Below are positions 21,220 to 29,101 of a DNA stretch of 50,627 bases, piece after piece. Where the stretch lies: contig JAETQY010000016.1 in NCBI GenBank assembly GCA_021770445.1, forward strand, positions 1-50,627, read 5' to 3'. Source of the DNA: Bacillota bacterium. Lineage in GTDB: Bacteria > Bacillota > Clostridia > Oscillospirales > Oscillospiraceae. Position numbers and translations under genes: made by a program. Each line of letters begins with the position of its first letter. Position 1 is the first letter of the stretch. The notes beneath the pieces are model-generated. The model was not told where the DNA came from. It did not search any database and saw only the letters and a program-made list of their open reading frames with translations.

Positions 21220-22100
21220 GTCTTTTTATGTAAGAAGGAAAATTTCGTCTCGGAGCACACCACAGCCACGAAGATCAGGGCGAAGCCGGCCAGCAGCCGG
21301 CCGGTGACCGGGTCGCCGTAGAAGATCACCGAGGAGGCCACCCCAAACACCGACTCCAGGGACAAAATCACCGAGGCGGAGGCGGGGTCGGACCACACCA
21401 TGCCCACGTTCTGGAACAGCAGGGCCACGGTGGTGGCCATGACGCACAGGTAGAGCATGGGCCAGATCACCGCCGGGTCGGTGAGGGCGGCGGCAGGGAA
21501 GGTCTCGGTCAGCCCCCCGCAGATCCAGGCGTAGAGGCCGGCGAAGGCGAACTGGAACACGGTGAGCAGGGTGATGTCCTTCCCCGGGGACACCTTGGCC
21601 ACCGCCACGATGTGGCTGGCGTAAAAGACGGCGCACAGCAGGGTGAGCCCGTCGCCGGCGTTGACGGTCAGGTCGTCGGTGAGGGACACCAGCCCCACTC
21701 CGGTGACGCACAGCAGGGCGGCCAGGATGTTGTACCGGTCGGGCCGTACCTTTACCACCGCCCAGGTGAGGAAGGGGACGATCACGCAGTACACCGCCGT
21801 GAGGAAGGCGTTCTTGGAGGGGGTCGTCTGGGCCAGGCCGAAGGTCTGCACTGAGTAGGCCAGAAAGAGAAAGCCGCCGATAACCGCCCCCCGCCACAGG
21901 TAGTCCAGAGAAAAGTCCTTCCAGCGTTTCCAGGCGACCAGGGCCAGCAGCACCGCCCCCGCGGTGAAGCGGATGGCCAGCAGGAAAAACACCGGCATCA
22001 CGTCCAGGGCGTTCTTCATAATAAAGAAGGAGGTGCCCCAGATGAGGGCGGCGGCGAAGAGCATGGGCTTGGCCAGCATGCGCATGGTTTTGGGGGACAA
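21216..22100 (-). CDS. EamA/DMT-family transporter (copy 2)
   Basis: The 294-residue paralogue of the neighbouring transporter starts at TTG after TTAGGAGC (8-nt spacing). It has ten hydrophobic helices in two EamA repeats; LIWGTSFFIMKNALD and SLESVFGVASSVIFYGDPVT mark the two halves. Its last residues (HKKT) are followed by a stop codon within the palindromic repeat. Both copies appear intact, with enough difference to suggest an old duplication. Substrate unknown. Confidence 0.9.
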   Translation of the reverse strand: MSPKTMRMLAKPMLFAAALIWGTSFFIMKNALDVMPVFFLLAIRFTAGAVLLALVAWKRWKDFSLDYLWRGAVIGGFLFLAYSVQTFGLAQTTPSKNAFLTAVYCVIVPFLTWAVVKVRPDRYNILAALLCVTGVGLVSLTDDLTVNAGDGLTLLCAVFYASHIVAVAKVSPGKDITLLTVFQFAFAGLYAWICGGLTETFPAAALTDPAVIWPMLYLCVMATTVALLFQNVGMVWSDPASASVILSLESVFGVASSVIFYGDPVTGRLLAGFALIFVAVVCSETKFSFLHKKT

Positions 22101-22161
22101 AGAGATCAGCTCCTAAGATCAAAGAATCGGGGATTTTCGCCGGAGAACGGCAGCTTTCTTG

Positions 22162-22191
22162 ACTATACTACAGCCCTCCGGTCCCTGTCAA
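22162..22191 (-). promoter_or_regulatory. Promoter of the EamA pair
   Basis: On the minus strand TTGACA (22186-22191), 18 bp, TATAGT (22162-22167), about 60 bp upstream of EamA copy 2. The intergenic stretch 22101-22413 holds this promoter and the divergent efflux promoter with its repeat array; I see no gene in it. Confidence 0.75.
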
Positions 22192-22282
22192 CCCGGCGGC
22201 AAGGTCGGACCGAAAATATTTTTTCGCCCCGGAGCGGAACTTTTTCCCTTGAAATACGTCTAATAGATAAAAAGGTACTGTG

Positions 22283-22321
22283 TTAAGAAATTCTTAAGAT
22301 AATTTGTAACCAGCTTGTAGT
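22283..22321 (+). promoter_or_regulatory. Array of 11-bp-spaced repeats, candidate response-regulator site
   Basis: TTAAGA (22283), TTAAGA (22294), TGTAAC (22305) and TGTAGT (22316) recur at exact 11-bp intervals and end at the -35 box. Direct repeats at one helical turn are typical of OmpR/PhoB-type response regulators acting as activators. The word AATTTGTAACCA (22301-22312) recurs upstream of the gene at 31843. TTAAGAA-a-TTCTTAA (22283-22297) is also a palindrome. Confidence 0.55.
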
Positions 22322-22349
22322 TGAACCCCAAAAGACTTGTACTTATAAT
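22321..22349 (+). promoter_or_regulatory. Promoter of efflux operon
   Basis: TTGAAC (22321-22326), 17 bp, TATAAT (22344-22349). The start is about 60 bp before the adaptor gene. Confidence 0.8.
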
Positions 22350-22413
22350 ATGGTCTATGCAAAAATGGGGCTGTCCGGTCAGTTGGGCAGCCATGAAACA
22401 GGAGGAAGCCGCT

Positions 22414-24147
22414 ATGCCAGATGTAAAAGACACCCAGACCGCCGCCCCCGCCCAGGAGGCCCCCGCCGCTCAGGAGGCGGTACAGACTGCCGTCCCCGCT
22501 CAGGAGACGCCCAAGCCAACCATGAAGAAGCCCGGGGGCAAGGGAAAGAAAAAGATGATTAAGCGCCTCATCGCCCTGGCGGTGATCGCGGCCATTGTGG
22601 GCGGGACAGGCTTTGGCATGTGGTATCTGGTCTTTCGGGAGGACAAGGCCGCAAGCCAGCCGCTGACCGATGTGGCCGGGATCAACACCATCCAGAGCGT
22701 GGTCCAGGGCTACGGCAACGCTGTGCCCAAGGAGTCGGCGGCCATCACCCTCAACGCCGCCGGCACGGTGCAGGAGGTCTATGTCTCGGTGGGCCAGACG
22801 GTCTTTGCCGGCCAAGAGCTGTACACCATCGACAGCCAGACCGCCCGGGACAACCTGCAAAAGGCCCAGGACGAGATGAACAAGCTCCTGGAAGAGGCCA
22901 ACAACCTCACCGTCCGGGCCCCCTTTGCCGGCAAGCTGATGGACGTGCAGGAGTTCCAGCCCGACCAGGAGGTCACAGAGGGCACCAAGGTGGCCACTCT
23001 GGTCAACGACAGAAAACTGAAGCTGTCCCTCTACTTCAGCTACGCCTACGAGAACGACATCCGGACGGGTCAATCGGTCCAGGTGACCATCCCTGCGGTG
23101 ATGCAGGCCTTCGACGGCCGGGTGGAGAAGATCAACAAGGTCAGCTACATATCCCCCGAGGGGGGCGTGTACTTCGAGGCAGTGATTGTCTTTGACAACC
23201 CGGGCACCCTCACCGAGAAGATGGACGCCTCCGCAGTCCTCACCACCGCCGACGGCGCCGATATCTACCCCTATCAGAACGGCCAGACCCAGTTCTACGA
23301 GACCCGGGACATCCTGACCAAGGCGGGCGGCCCCATCATCGGACAGGGCAATCTGCTCAATCATGCCAATGTGGGTGAGGGGGAGGCCCTGCTGTACCTG
23401 GGGTCCTCCACTATTGACGAGAAGATCCAGACCCAGCAGGAGACGCTGGACAAGGCCATGGAGGCCATGGGCAACTTTAACGCCGTGGCCCCTATTGACG
23501 GACAGGTCTTCTCCTGCACCCTGGAGCCCGGTCAGAATGTGAAGGAAGGGGATACCGTCATCACCATCTCCAACACCACCACCATGGTGGTGGATATCCA
23601 GGTGGACAGCCGGAACATCGGCTTTATTCAGGCGGGTATGACCATGGAGCTCACCGACGACTACGGCAACCCGGTCATGGGCACCGTCACCAACGTGGCC
23701 ATGCAGGGCGAGGTGGGCACCGGCACCACCACCTACCCCGTCACCCTGGAGGTGGACAACTCCGGCGGCACCATCTACAACGGCTCCTGGCTGAACTACA
23801 AGCTGGTCACCGCCGAGTCGGTGGACTGCGTCACCGTGCCCAACCAGTGCATCAAGCGGGTCAACGATGTAAACGGCGAGAAGCAGACTGTGGTCTTTAT
23901 CCAGGCCGGCTCCAAGCCGGACAACGCCGTGGAGGTGGACCCCTCCAGCATGGGAGAGGGCGCGTCCACCAGCGAACGTCTGCCCACCGCCGCCGACGGC
24001 TTCTGGCCTGTCCCCGTCACCACCGGCCTGTCCGACGTCTATAACTGCGAGATCACCGAGGGCCTGGAGGCGGGCACCACCGTCTTTACCGGCTGGGGCT
24101 CCGGCATGGAGGACGGCATGAGCGGCGGCGGCATCATGATCGGGTAA
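22414..24147 (+). CDS. HlyD/MacA-type periplasmic-adaptor-like efflux subunit
   Basis: The 577-residue protein starts at the ATG after AGGAGG; an earlier in-frame ATG at 22321 overlaps the promoter. A 45-residue cytoplasmic alanine/proline-rich stretch is followed by a lysine cluster (KKMIKR) and a membrane helix at about 50-70. The exterior part has two lipoyl-like halves (VSVGQTVFAGQELYTID near 125; LEPGQNVKEGDTVITI near 370), helical hairpins and beta-barrel segments. Longer than MacA (about 370) because of inserted sequence between 200 and 340. It forms an operon with an ATPase and a MacB/FtsX permease. The exported substrate is unknown. Confidence 0.9.
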   Translation: MPDVKDTQTAAPAQEAPAAQEAVQTAVPAQETPKPTMKKPGGKGKKKMIKRLIALAVIAAIVGGTGFGMWYLVFREDKAASQPLTDVAGINTIQSVVQGYGNAVPKESAAITLNAAGTVQEVYVSVGQTVFAGQELYTIDSQTARDNLQKAQDEMNKLLEEANNLTVRAPFAGKLMDVQEFQPDQEVTEGTKVATLVNDRKLKLSLYFSYAYENDIRTGQSVQVTIPAVMQAFDGRVEKINKVSYISPEGGVYFEAVIVFDNPGTLTEKMDASAVLTTADGADIYPYQNGQTQFYETRDILTKAGGPIIGQGNLLNHANVGEGEALLYLGSSTIDEKIQTQQETLDKAMEAMGNFNAVAPIDGQVFSCTLEPGQNVKEGDTVITISNTTTMVVDIQVDSRNIGFIQAGMTMELTDDYGNPVMGTVTNVAMQGEVGTGTTTYPVTLEVDNSGGTIYNGSWLNYKLVTAESVDCVTVPNQCIKRVNDVNGEKQTVVFIQAGSKPDNAVEVDPSSMGEGASTSERLPTAADGFWPVPVTTGLSDVYNCEITEGLEAGTTVFTGWGSGMEDGMSGGGIMIG

Positions 24148-24159
24148 GGGGGCCGCGCC

Positions 24160-24858
24160 ATGCTGATCGAGATACAGGATATCTATAAAATATACAACGA
24201 GGGGAAGGAGAGCGAGGTCCGGGCCCTGGACGGGGTGTCCCTCGCCATTGACCGGGGGGAGTTCGTGGCCATCGTGGGCCAGTCGGGCTCGGGCAAGTCC
24301 ACCATGATGAACGTGCTGGGCTGCCTGGACATCCCCACCTACGGCACCTACCTGCTGGACGGCACCGAGGTCACCGACCTTTCAGACCGGCAGCTGGCCC
24401 GCATCCGCAACCGGGAGATCGGCTTCATCTTTCAGGGCTACAACCTGATTCAGGAGCTGGACGCCCTGGAGAATGTGACCCTGCCCCTGATCTACCAGGG
24501 GATCTCCGTCTTTGAGCGGGAGGACCGGGCTATGGAGGCCCTGGAGCGGGTGGGTATGGCCGACCGGGCCCACCACCGCCCCTCCGAGATGTCGGGCGGC
24601 CAGCAGCAGCGGGTGGCCATCGCCCGGGCCATCGCCACCCACCCCCCCATCATTATGGCCGACGAGCCCACCGGCGCCCTGGACTCCAAGACGGGCCGGC
24701 ACGTGCTGGAGATCCTCCGTCAGCTCAACAATGAGGGCTCCACCATCATCCTGATCACCCACGATGACGGCATCGCCGCCCAGGCCCACCGCCGGGTGCG
24801 GCTGACCGACGGCAAGATCGTCTCGGATGAGCGGGGGAAGGAGGCGGCTGCGGTATGA
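24160..24858 (+). CDS. ABC transporter ATPase (MacB/LolD type)
   Basis: The 232-residue nucleotide-binding subunit has Walker [10 protein letters not shown] (about 41-49), the Q-loop in FIFQGYNLI, signature [14 protein letters not shown] (about 145-158), Walker [13 protein letters not shown], and the switch histidine in LITHDD. It belongs to the LolD/MacB subfamily. It overlaps the permease gene by 4 bp (ATGA), so the two are translationally coupled, and follows the adaptor by 12 bp. Confidence 0.95.
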   Translation: MLIEIQDIYKIYNEGKESEVRALDGVSLAIDRGEFVAIVGQSGSGKSTMMNVLGCLDIPTYGTYLLDGTEVTDLSDRQLARIRNREIGFIFQGYNLIQELDALENVTLPLIYQGISVFEREDRAMEALERVGMADRAHHRPSEMSGGQQQRVAIARAIATHPPIIMADEPTGALDSKTGRHVLEILRQLNNEGSTIILITHDDGIAAQAHRRVRLTDGKIVSDERGKEAAAV

Positions 24859-26093
24859 ATTTAGTACAGGCCTTTAAAATGGCCTTCAAGTCCATCGCCA
24901 TGAAAAAGACCCGGTCCTTCCTCACCATGCTGGGCATCATCATCGGCGTGGCCTCTGTGGTGGTCATGGTGTCAGTGGTGGCCGGACAGAACAAGAAGAA
25001 CATGGAGTGGATGGAGGCCATGGGCAACAACGTGGTGGACGTCTACGCCTGGTCCTCCACCGGCCAGGATATGGACGCCATCCTCAACGAGTATGTGTCC
25101 GCCCTGGACAAGAAGCTGGTGGTGGGCATCTCCCCCGTCATCAACCTGTGGAGCGAGATGATCGTCCGCTACGGGGGCAAGACCTACTCCACCCAGAACT
25201 ATGACGACTGGAAAGACCGCATCCAGGTGGTGCTGGGCAACGAGTCCTACGGGCTGTGCAACGACTACGAGCTGGCCGAGGGCCGGGAGCTGTCCTTTCT
25301 GGACATTGAGAAGGAGAACAACGTCTGTGTCCTGGGAGGAGCCCTGAAGGAGAAGCTGTTCAACTACACCAGCCCCGTGGGAGAGACCGTCACCATCAAC
25401 GGTCTGCCCTATCTGGTCATCGGCTGGTACCAGGCCAAAAACATTGAGGACGACTACTCGGGGATGGACAATGTGCTCTTGCTGCCCTACACCGTCAACC
25501 GGACCCTGAACAAGAACCAGACCATCTCGGACTGGAGGATCAAGTGCACCTCCGCCTCGGCCACCAGCGAGGTGACCGCCCGGGTCCAGAGCTTCCTGGA
25601 CGGGATGTTCCCCAAGGACGAGGACGGCAACCAGTGGGACGGCTATGGCTACGCCAGTACCAACAACGACTGGCAGCAGAATGAGCAGGAGCGGGCCAAG
25701 ATGCAGACCCTAGTCATGGGCGGCATTGCCGCCATCTCCCTGCTGGTGGGCGGCATCGGCATCATGAACATCATGCTGGTCACCGTCACCGAGCGCACCC
25801 GGGAGATCGGTATCCGCAAGGCCATCGGCGCCGAACGCCGGTCCATCATCGCCCAGTTCCTCATCGAGGCCGCCGTCATCTGCGGCATCGGGGGCATTCT
25901 GGGCATCATCTTCGGCTGTATGGGCTCCCTCATCGCCGGAAAGTTCCTGCTGAACGGGATGATCCTCTGGCCCGACCAGGGCATCGTGATGGGGGCCTTC
26001 CTCTTCTCGGTGGTGCTGGGCATTATCTTCGGTATGTACCCGGCAGTGAAAGCCTCCGGCCTACAGCCGGTGGTGGCCCTGCGGGCGGAATAA
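24855..26093 (+). CDS. ABC transporter permease (MacB/FtsX fold)
   Basis: The 412-residue protein has the four-helix MacB plan. One helix lies near the N-terminus (FLTMLGIIIGVASVVVMVSV, about 20-39), then a large external domain (about 45-275), then three helices at about 283-307, 333-360 and 378-400. The MacB-like motif ERTREIGIRKAIGA follows helix 2. Its ATG overlaps the ATPase stop. With the two upstream genes it forms a tripartite efflux or mechanotransmission pump. The SLH protein gene follows 17 bp later. Confidence 0.94.
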   Translation: MNLVQAFKMAFKSIAMKKTRSFLTMLGIIIGVASVVVMVSVVAGQNKKNMEWMEAMGNNVVDVYAWSSTGQDMDAILNEYVSALDKKLVVGISPVINLWSEMIVRYGGKTYSTQNYDDWKDRIQVVLGNESYGLCNDYELAEGRELSFLDIEKENNVCVLGGALKEKLFNYTSPVGETVTINGLPYLVIGWYQAKNIEDDYSGMDNVLLLPYTVNRTLNKNQTISDWRIKCTSASATSEVTARVQSFLDGMFPKDEDGNQWDGYGYASTNNDWQQNEQERAKMQTLVMGGIAAISLLVGGIGIMNIMLVTVTERTREIGIRKAIGAERRSIIAQFLIEAAVICGIGGILGIIFGCMGSLIAGKFLLNGMILWPDQGIVMGAFLFSVVLGIIFGMYPAVKASGLQPVVALRAE

Positions 26094-26110
26094 AAAGGAG
26101 CGTGAACGAG

Positions 26111-28459
26111 ATGAGAGTGAAACGATTTTTTGCGGCGGTGCTCACCGCGGCGCTGCTGGCCTCGCTGACCCTGCTGCCCGCGGGGGCGGTATCCTCCTTC
26201 AGCGACATCGGTGACCAGACCACCGCCGTCAACGCGGATATCCTGCGGCTGATGGGGGTGGTCAGCGGCACGGGGAGCAACCGGTTCGACCCCAACGGCA
26301 CCCTGACCCGGGCCCAGTTCTGCACCATGGTGGTCAACTTCCTTCAGAAGGGAGATGAGGCCAAGCGGTATGCCACCCAGACCATTTTCAGCGACGTGAC
26401 CAGCACCCACTGGGCCAGAGCCTACATCAACTACGCCGCCAGCTACACCGTGGAGACCGGGGGAGAGGGCTCCTCCGGCGTGCGGCTGATCTCCGGCGTG
26501 GGGGACGGGCGCTTCCTGCCCAACCGGAACATCACCATGGGCGAGGCGGTAACCATCCTTCTCCGGGCGCTGGGCTACTCCGGCAAGGACGCCGGGGCGG
26601 TGTGGCCCCAGGGCTATATGGACCTGGGGGCCTCCATCGGGCTGACCAAGGGGCTGTCCGCCGGGGCCTATGACAGCATCAGCCGCGCCCAGGCCGCCCA
26701 GCTCTTTGTCAATGCTCTGAAGTGCAAAAAGGCGGACGGCACCGTCTACTACAAGTCCCTGGGCGGCAAGGTGGAGTCCGGGGCCATCATTCTGGCCGTC
26801 AACGTGGAGACCGACGACGGCAGCTCCGACGGAGCCATCCGCACCACCTGCAACAAGAACTCCGAGGCCTATCTCCCCGCCCAGGGCTCGGGCAACCCCA
26901 CCGCCCTCCAGGGCAAGCGGGGCGACCTGGTGCTCAACGACAGGGAGGAGATCGTCACCTTTGTGCCCGATGACAGCACCGCAATTACCATTACCCTGTC
27001 CGGAAACGCCCAGGCGGGCTATTTGAAGGCCGGCGGCGGCAAGCAGTACACCATCTCGGGGGATACCCAGGTGTACACCGCCGCCGGGGGAGCAGGCAAG
27101 AACTATTCGGAGGCCTTCTCTACCCTGGTGTCGGGCACCAAGGTGACCATGTACACCGACAGGGGCAAAATCCAGGCCATCTACGCCACCGGCGGGGCCA
27201 CTGAGACCACCTCCGACGCGGTGGTGGTCATGGGCAACGTCACCAACGCCACCTTCCACCAGCTCACCGGCGGAGTGACCAACTTCACCATCATGAAAAA
27301 CCGGCAGACCATCCGCATGTCCGATATCAAGGACTACGACGTGGTCACCTACGACAGCCTGTCCAATACCCTGATTGTGTCCGATTTGAAGCTGTCCTGT
27401 GTCTACGGCGACGGCACCCCCAACACCAAGGCCCCCACCAGCATCACCATCCAAGGGGGCAAGGACCAGTTCGACGTGCTGGAGAGCGCCTGGAACACCT
27501 GCGGCGACTTTAAGCCGGGGGACAACGTGGTCCTCCTGCTCACTGCCGACGGCAAGGTGGCCGGCATGGCCGCCCCCACGGGCAAGGTCCGCTCCAACGC
27601 TGTGGGATATTTGGACGGCGGCAAGGTGGAGATCTTCCTGCCCAACGGTCTCACCATGCCCCTGAAGGGTGAGGTCTCCAGCACCAGTCTGGACAAACAG
27701 CTGGTGTCCGTCTCGGCCAGCAGGACGGGGGTCAGCGTCAGCCGGCTGTCCACCAGCCGGCCCTCCGGCGACTTCAACGTGACCGGCATGAAGCTGGGCA
27801 GCTACACCGTTGCCGCCGGGGTGCGGGTCTATGAGCAGGTGAGCACCGGGGTCATGGTGGCCGTGGACCGGGGCGACCTGACGGCCCAGTCCATCCCCGC
27901 CGGCCAGATCGCCGGCGTCCATCTGAACAGTGCCAACGTGGTGGACTACATCGTACTGAAGGACGTCACCGGCAACGCCTACATCTACGGCATGATGGTG
28001 GGCGGCTGGGAAGAGGTGCCGACCTTGGAGGGCGGGACCTCCGACCAGTACACCTGGGACCTGTACAACAGAGACGGCCGCGCAATCGACTTTGTCCCCT
28101 CTGTCAGCTACAGCGGCAAGAACGGCGACATGGTGGGCGTGGTCCCCGGCAAGCCCCTCAACGGAGGTGAGGGCAGCACTCTGGTTGCCCTGATCCGCCT
28201 CACCGAGGTGAAGAACGTGAAGGGCAGCGACTTCTTTGAGAGCGAGGGGGTCCCCCACGTCAACGCCGGAGGCAGAGCCTACCGCATCGCCGACGGGGTG
28301 GAGTGCTTCCGCAGCGTCAGCGACCGGCTCACCGACAAGGCCAACTGGCTGGACGGCACCCAGTCGGAGCGGCTGTCGGCCATCAAGGCCTACAGCGACA
28401 GCTTCACTGTCTATGTCGATCCTGTGGGCAATCAGGTCCGGGTCATCAAGGCCAATTAA
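26111..28459 (+). CDS. S-layer-homology (SLH) domain surface protein
   Basis: The 782-residue secreted protein starts at the ATG 10 nt after AAAAGGAG; GTG at 26102 is too close to the ribosome site. Signal peptide is residues 1-26 (VLTAALLASLTLLPAGA, cut before VSS). Two to three SLH motifs fill about 27-210 (FSDIGDQTTAVNADIL, FDPNGTLTRAQFCTM, FSDVTSTHWARAYI, ITMGEAVTILLRALGY), anchoring the protein to secondary cell-wall polymer. The rest (about 210-782) is beta-rich, threonine/glycine-rich and has no catalytic motif I recognise. As last gene of the MacAB-like operon it may act with the pump at the wall or be its cargo; that link is inferred from the operon. Confidence 0.9.
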   Translation: MRVKRFFAAVLTAALLASLTLLPAGAVSSFSDIGDQTTAVNADILRLMGVVSGTGSNRFDPNGTLTRAQFCTMVVNFLQKGDEAKRYATQTIFSDVTSTHWARAYINYAASYTVETGGEGSSGVRLISGVGDGRFLPNRNITMGEAVTILLRALGYSGKDAGAVWPQGYMDLGASIGLTKGLSAGAYDSISRAQAAQLFVNALKCKKADGTVYYKSLGGKVESGAIILAVNVETDDGSSDGAIRTTCNKNSEAYLPAQGSGNPTALQGKRGDLVLNDREEIVTFVPDDSTAITITLSGNAQAGYLKAGGGKQYTISGDTQVYTAAGGAGKNYSEAFSTLVSGTKVTMYTDRGKIQAIYATGGATETTSDAVVVMGNVTNATFHQLTGGVTNFTIMKNRQTIRMSDIKDYDVVTYDSLSNTLIVSDLKLSCVYGDGTPNTKAPTSITIQGGKDQFDVLESAWNTCGDFKPGDNVVLLLTADGKVAGMAAPTGKVRSNAVGYLDGGKVEIFLPNGLTMPLKGEVSSTSLDKQLVSVSASRTGVSVSRLSTSRPSGDFNVTGMKLGSYTVAAGVRVYEQVSTGVMVAVDRGDLTAQSIPAGQIAGVHLNSANVVDYIVLKDVTGNAYIYGMMVGGWEEVPTLEGGTSDQYTWDLYNRDGRAIDFVPSVSYSGKNGDMVGVVPGKPLNGGEGSTLVALIRLTEVKNVKGSDFFESEGVPHVNAGGRAYRIADGVECFRSVSDRLTDKANWLDGTQSERLSAIKAYSDSFTVYVDPVGNQVRVIKAN

Positions 28460-28465
28460 AATACG

Positions 28466-28498
28466 AAACAGCTCCCCCGGCAGGGGGAGCTGTTTTTA
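28466..28498. terminator. Bidirectional terminator between SLH gene and mpg
   Basis: AAACAGCTCCCCC/GGGGGAGCTGTTT (28466-28495) with loop GGCA, followed by TTATA on the plus strand and CGTATTTT on the minus strand. Its plus-strand T-run contains the mpg stop codon. Confidence 0.92.
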
Positions 28499-29101
28499 TA
28501 AGTAGAATCGCCAGGGGAAGTCCACCGCCTCCTGGGCGTAGTCGATACCAATCCGCTTCCCCGCGTGGACAGCGGCTGGATCGGGGGACTGGCCGGCACA
28601 GACGCACAGCCCGCAGTGGGGGTCGGTCAGGTCCAGGCCGTTCTGGGCCCGGGTGAGGTCCAGCCCCCGGCACAGCTTGCCGGGGCCGTTGAGGAAATTT
28701 TTTCTCTGGTAGGGGCTCAGCTCCGCCTGGCTCCGGCCGAAGCGGTTGCGGGCGATCCGGTCCCCGTTCTCCACGGGGACCGCCCCCCGGATGAGGACGG
28801 CGGCGGGCTCGCCCTCGGGCTCAGTGACAAAGTTCAGGCAGTGGTACATGCCGTAGATCAGATAGATATAGGCCGTCCCCGGCGGGGCAAACAGGGTCTC
28901 GGTCCGGGGGGTGCGTTTGTAGCCGTAGGCGTGGCAGGCCTTGTCCAGCCGGCCGATGTAGGCTTCTGTCTCGGTGATGCGGCACCGCAGCCGGGTGCCG
29001 TCAGGCAGTACCCGGACGATCTCCCGGCCCAGCAGGTCCCGGGCCACCGTGAGGGTGTCTCGGTTATAGAAGTCTCTGGGAAGAACAGTCATAGCGCCCA
29101 T
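28496..29101 (-). CDS. DNA-3-methyladenine glycosylase (AAG/MPG family)
   Basis: The 201-residue base-excision enzyme removes alkylated purines. VARDLLGREIVR, ITETEAYIGRLDKACHAY with the catalytic glutamate, and YIYLIYGMYHCLNFV with the base-binding pocket are all present. NGPGKLCRGLDL follows. Length is typical. The ATG (MGAMTVL) directly follows the TAA of pcrA and shares the AAAGGAG in its last codons, so helicase and glycosylase are co-expressed, linking two DNA-repair functions. Confidence 0.93.
   Translation of the reverse strand: MGAMTVLPRDFYNRDTLTVARDLLGREIVRVLPDGTRLRCRITETEAYIGRLDKACHAYGYKRTPRTETLFAPPGTAYIYLIYGMYHCLNFVTEPEGEPAAVLIRGAVPVENGDRIARNRFGRSQAELSPYQRKNFLNGPGKLCRGLDLTRAQNGLDLTDPHCGLCVCAGQSPDPAAVHAGKRIGIDYAQEAVDFPWRFYL

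Noticed and set aside
25649-28258. An 869-codon minus-strand open frame opposite the permease and SLH genes
   Set aside because: Antisense shadow with no motif or ribosome site; both plus-strand genes are well supported.
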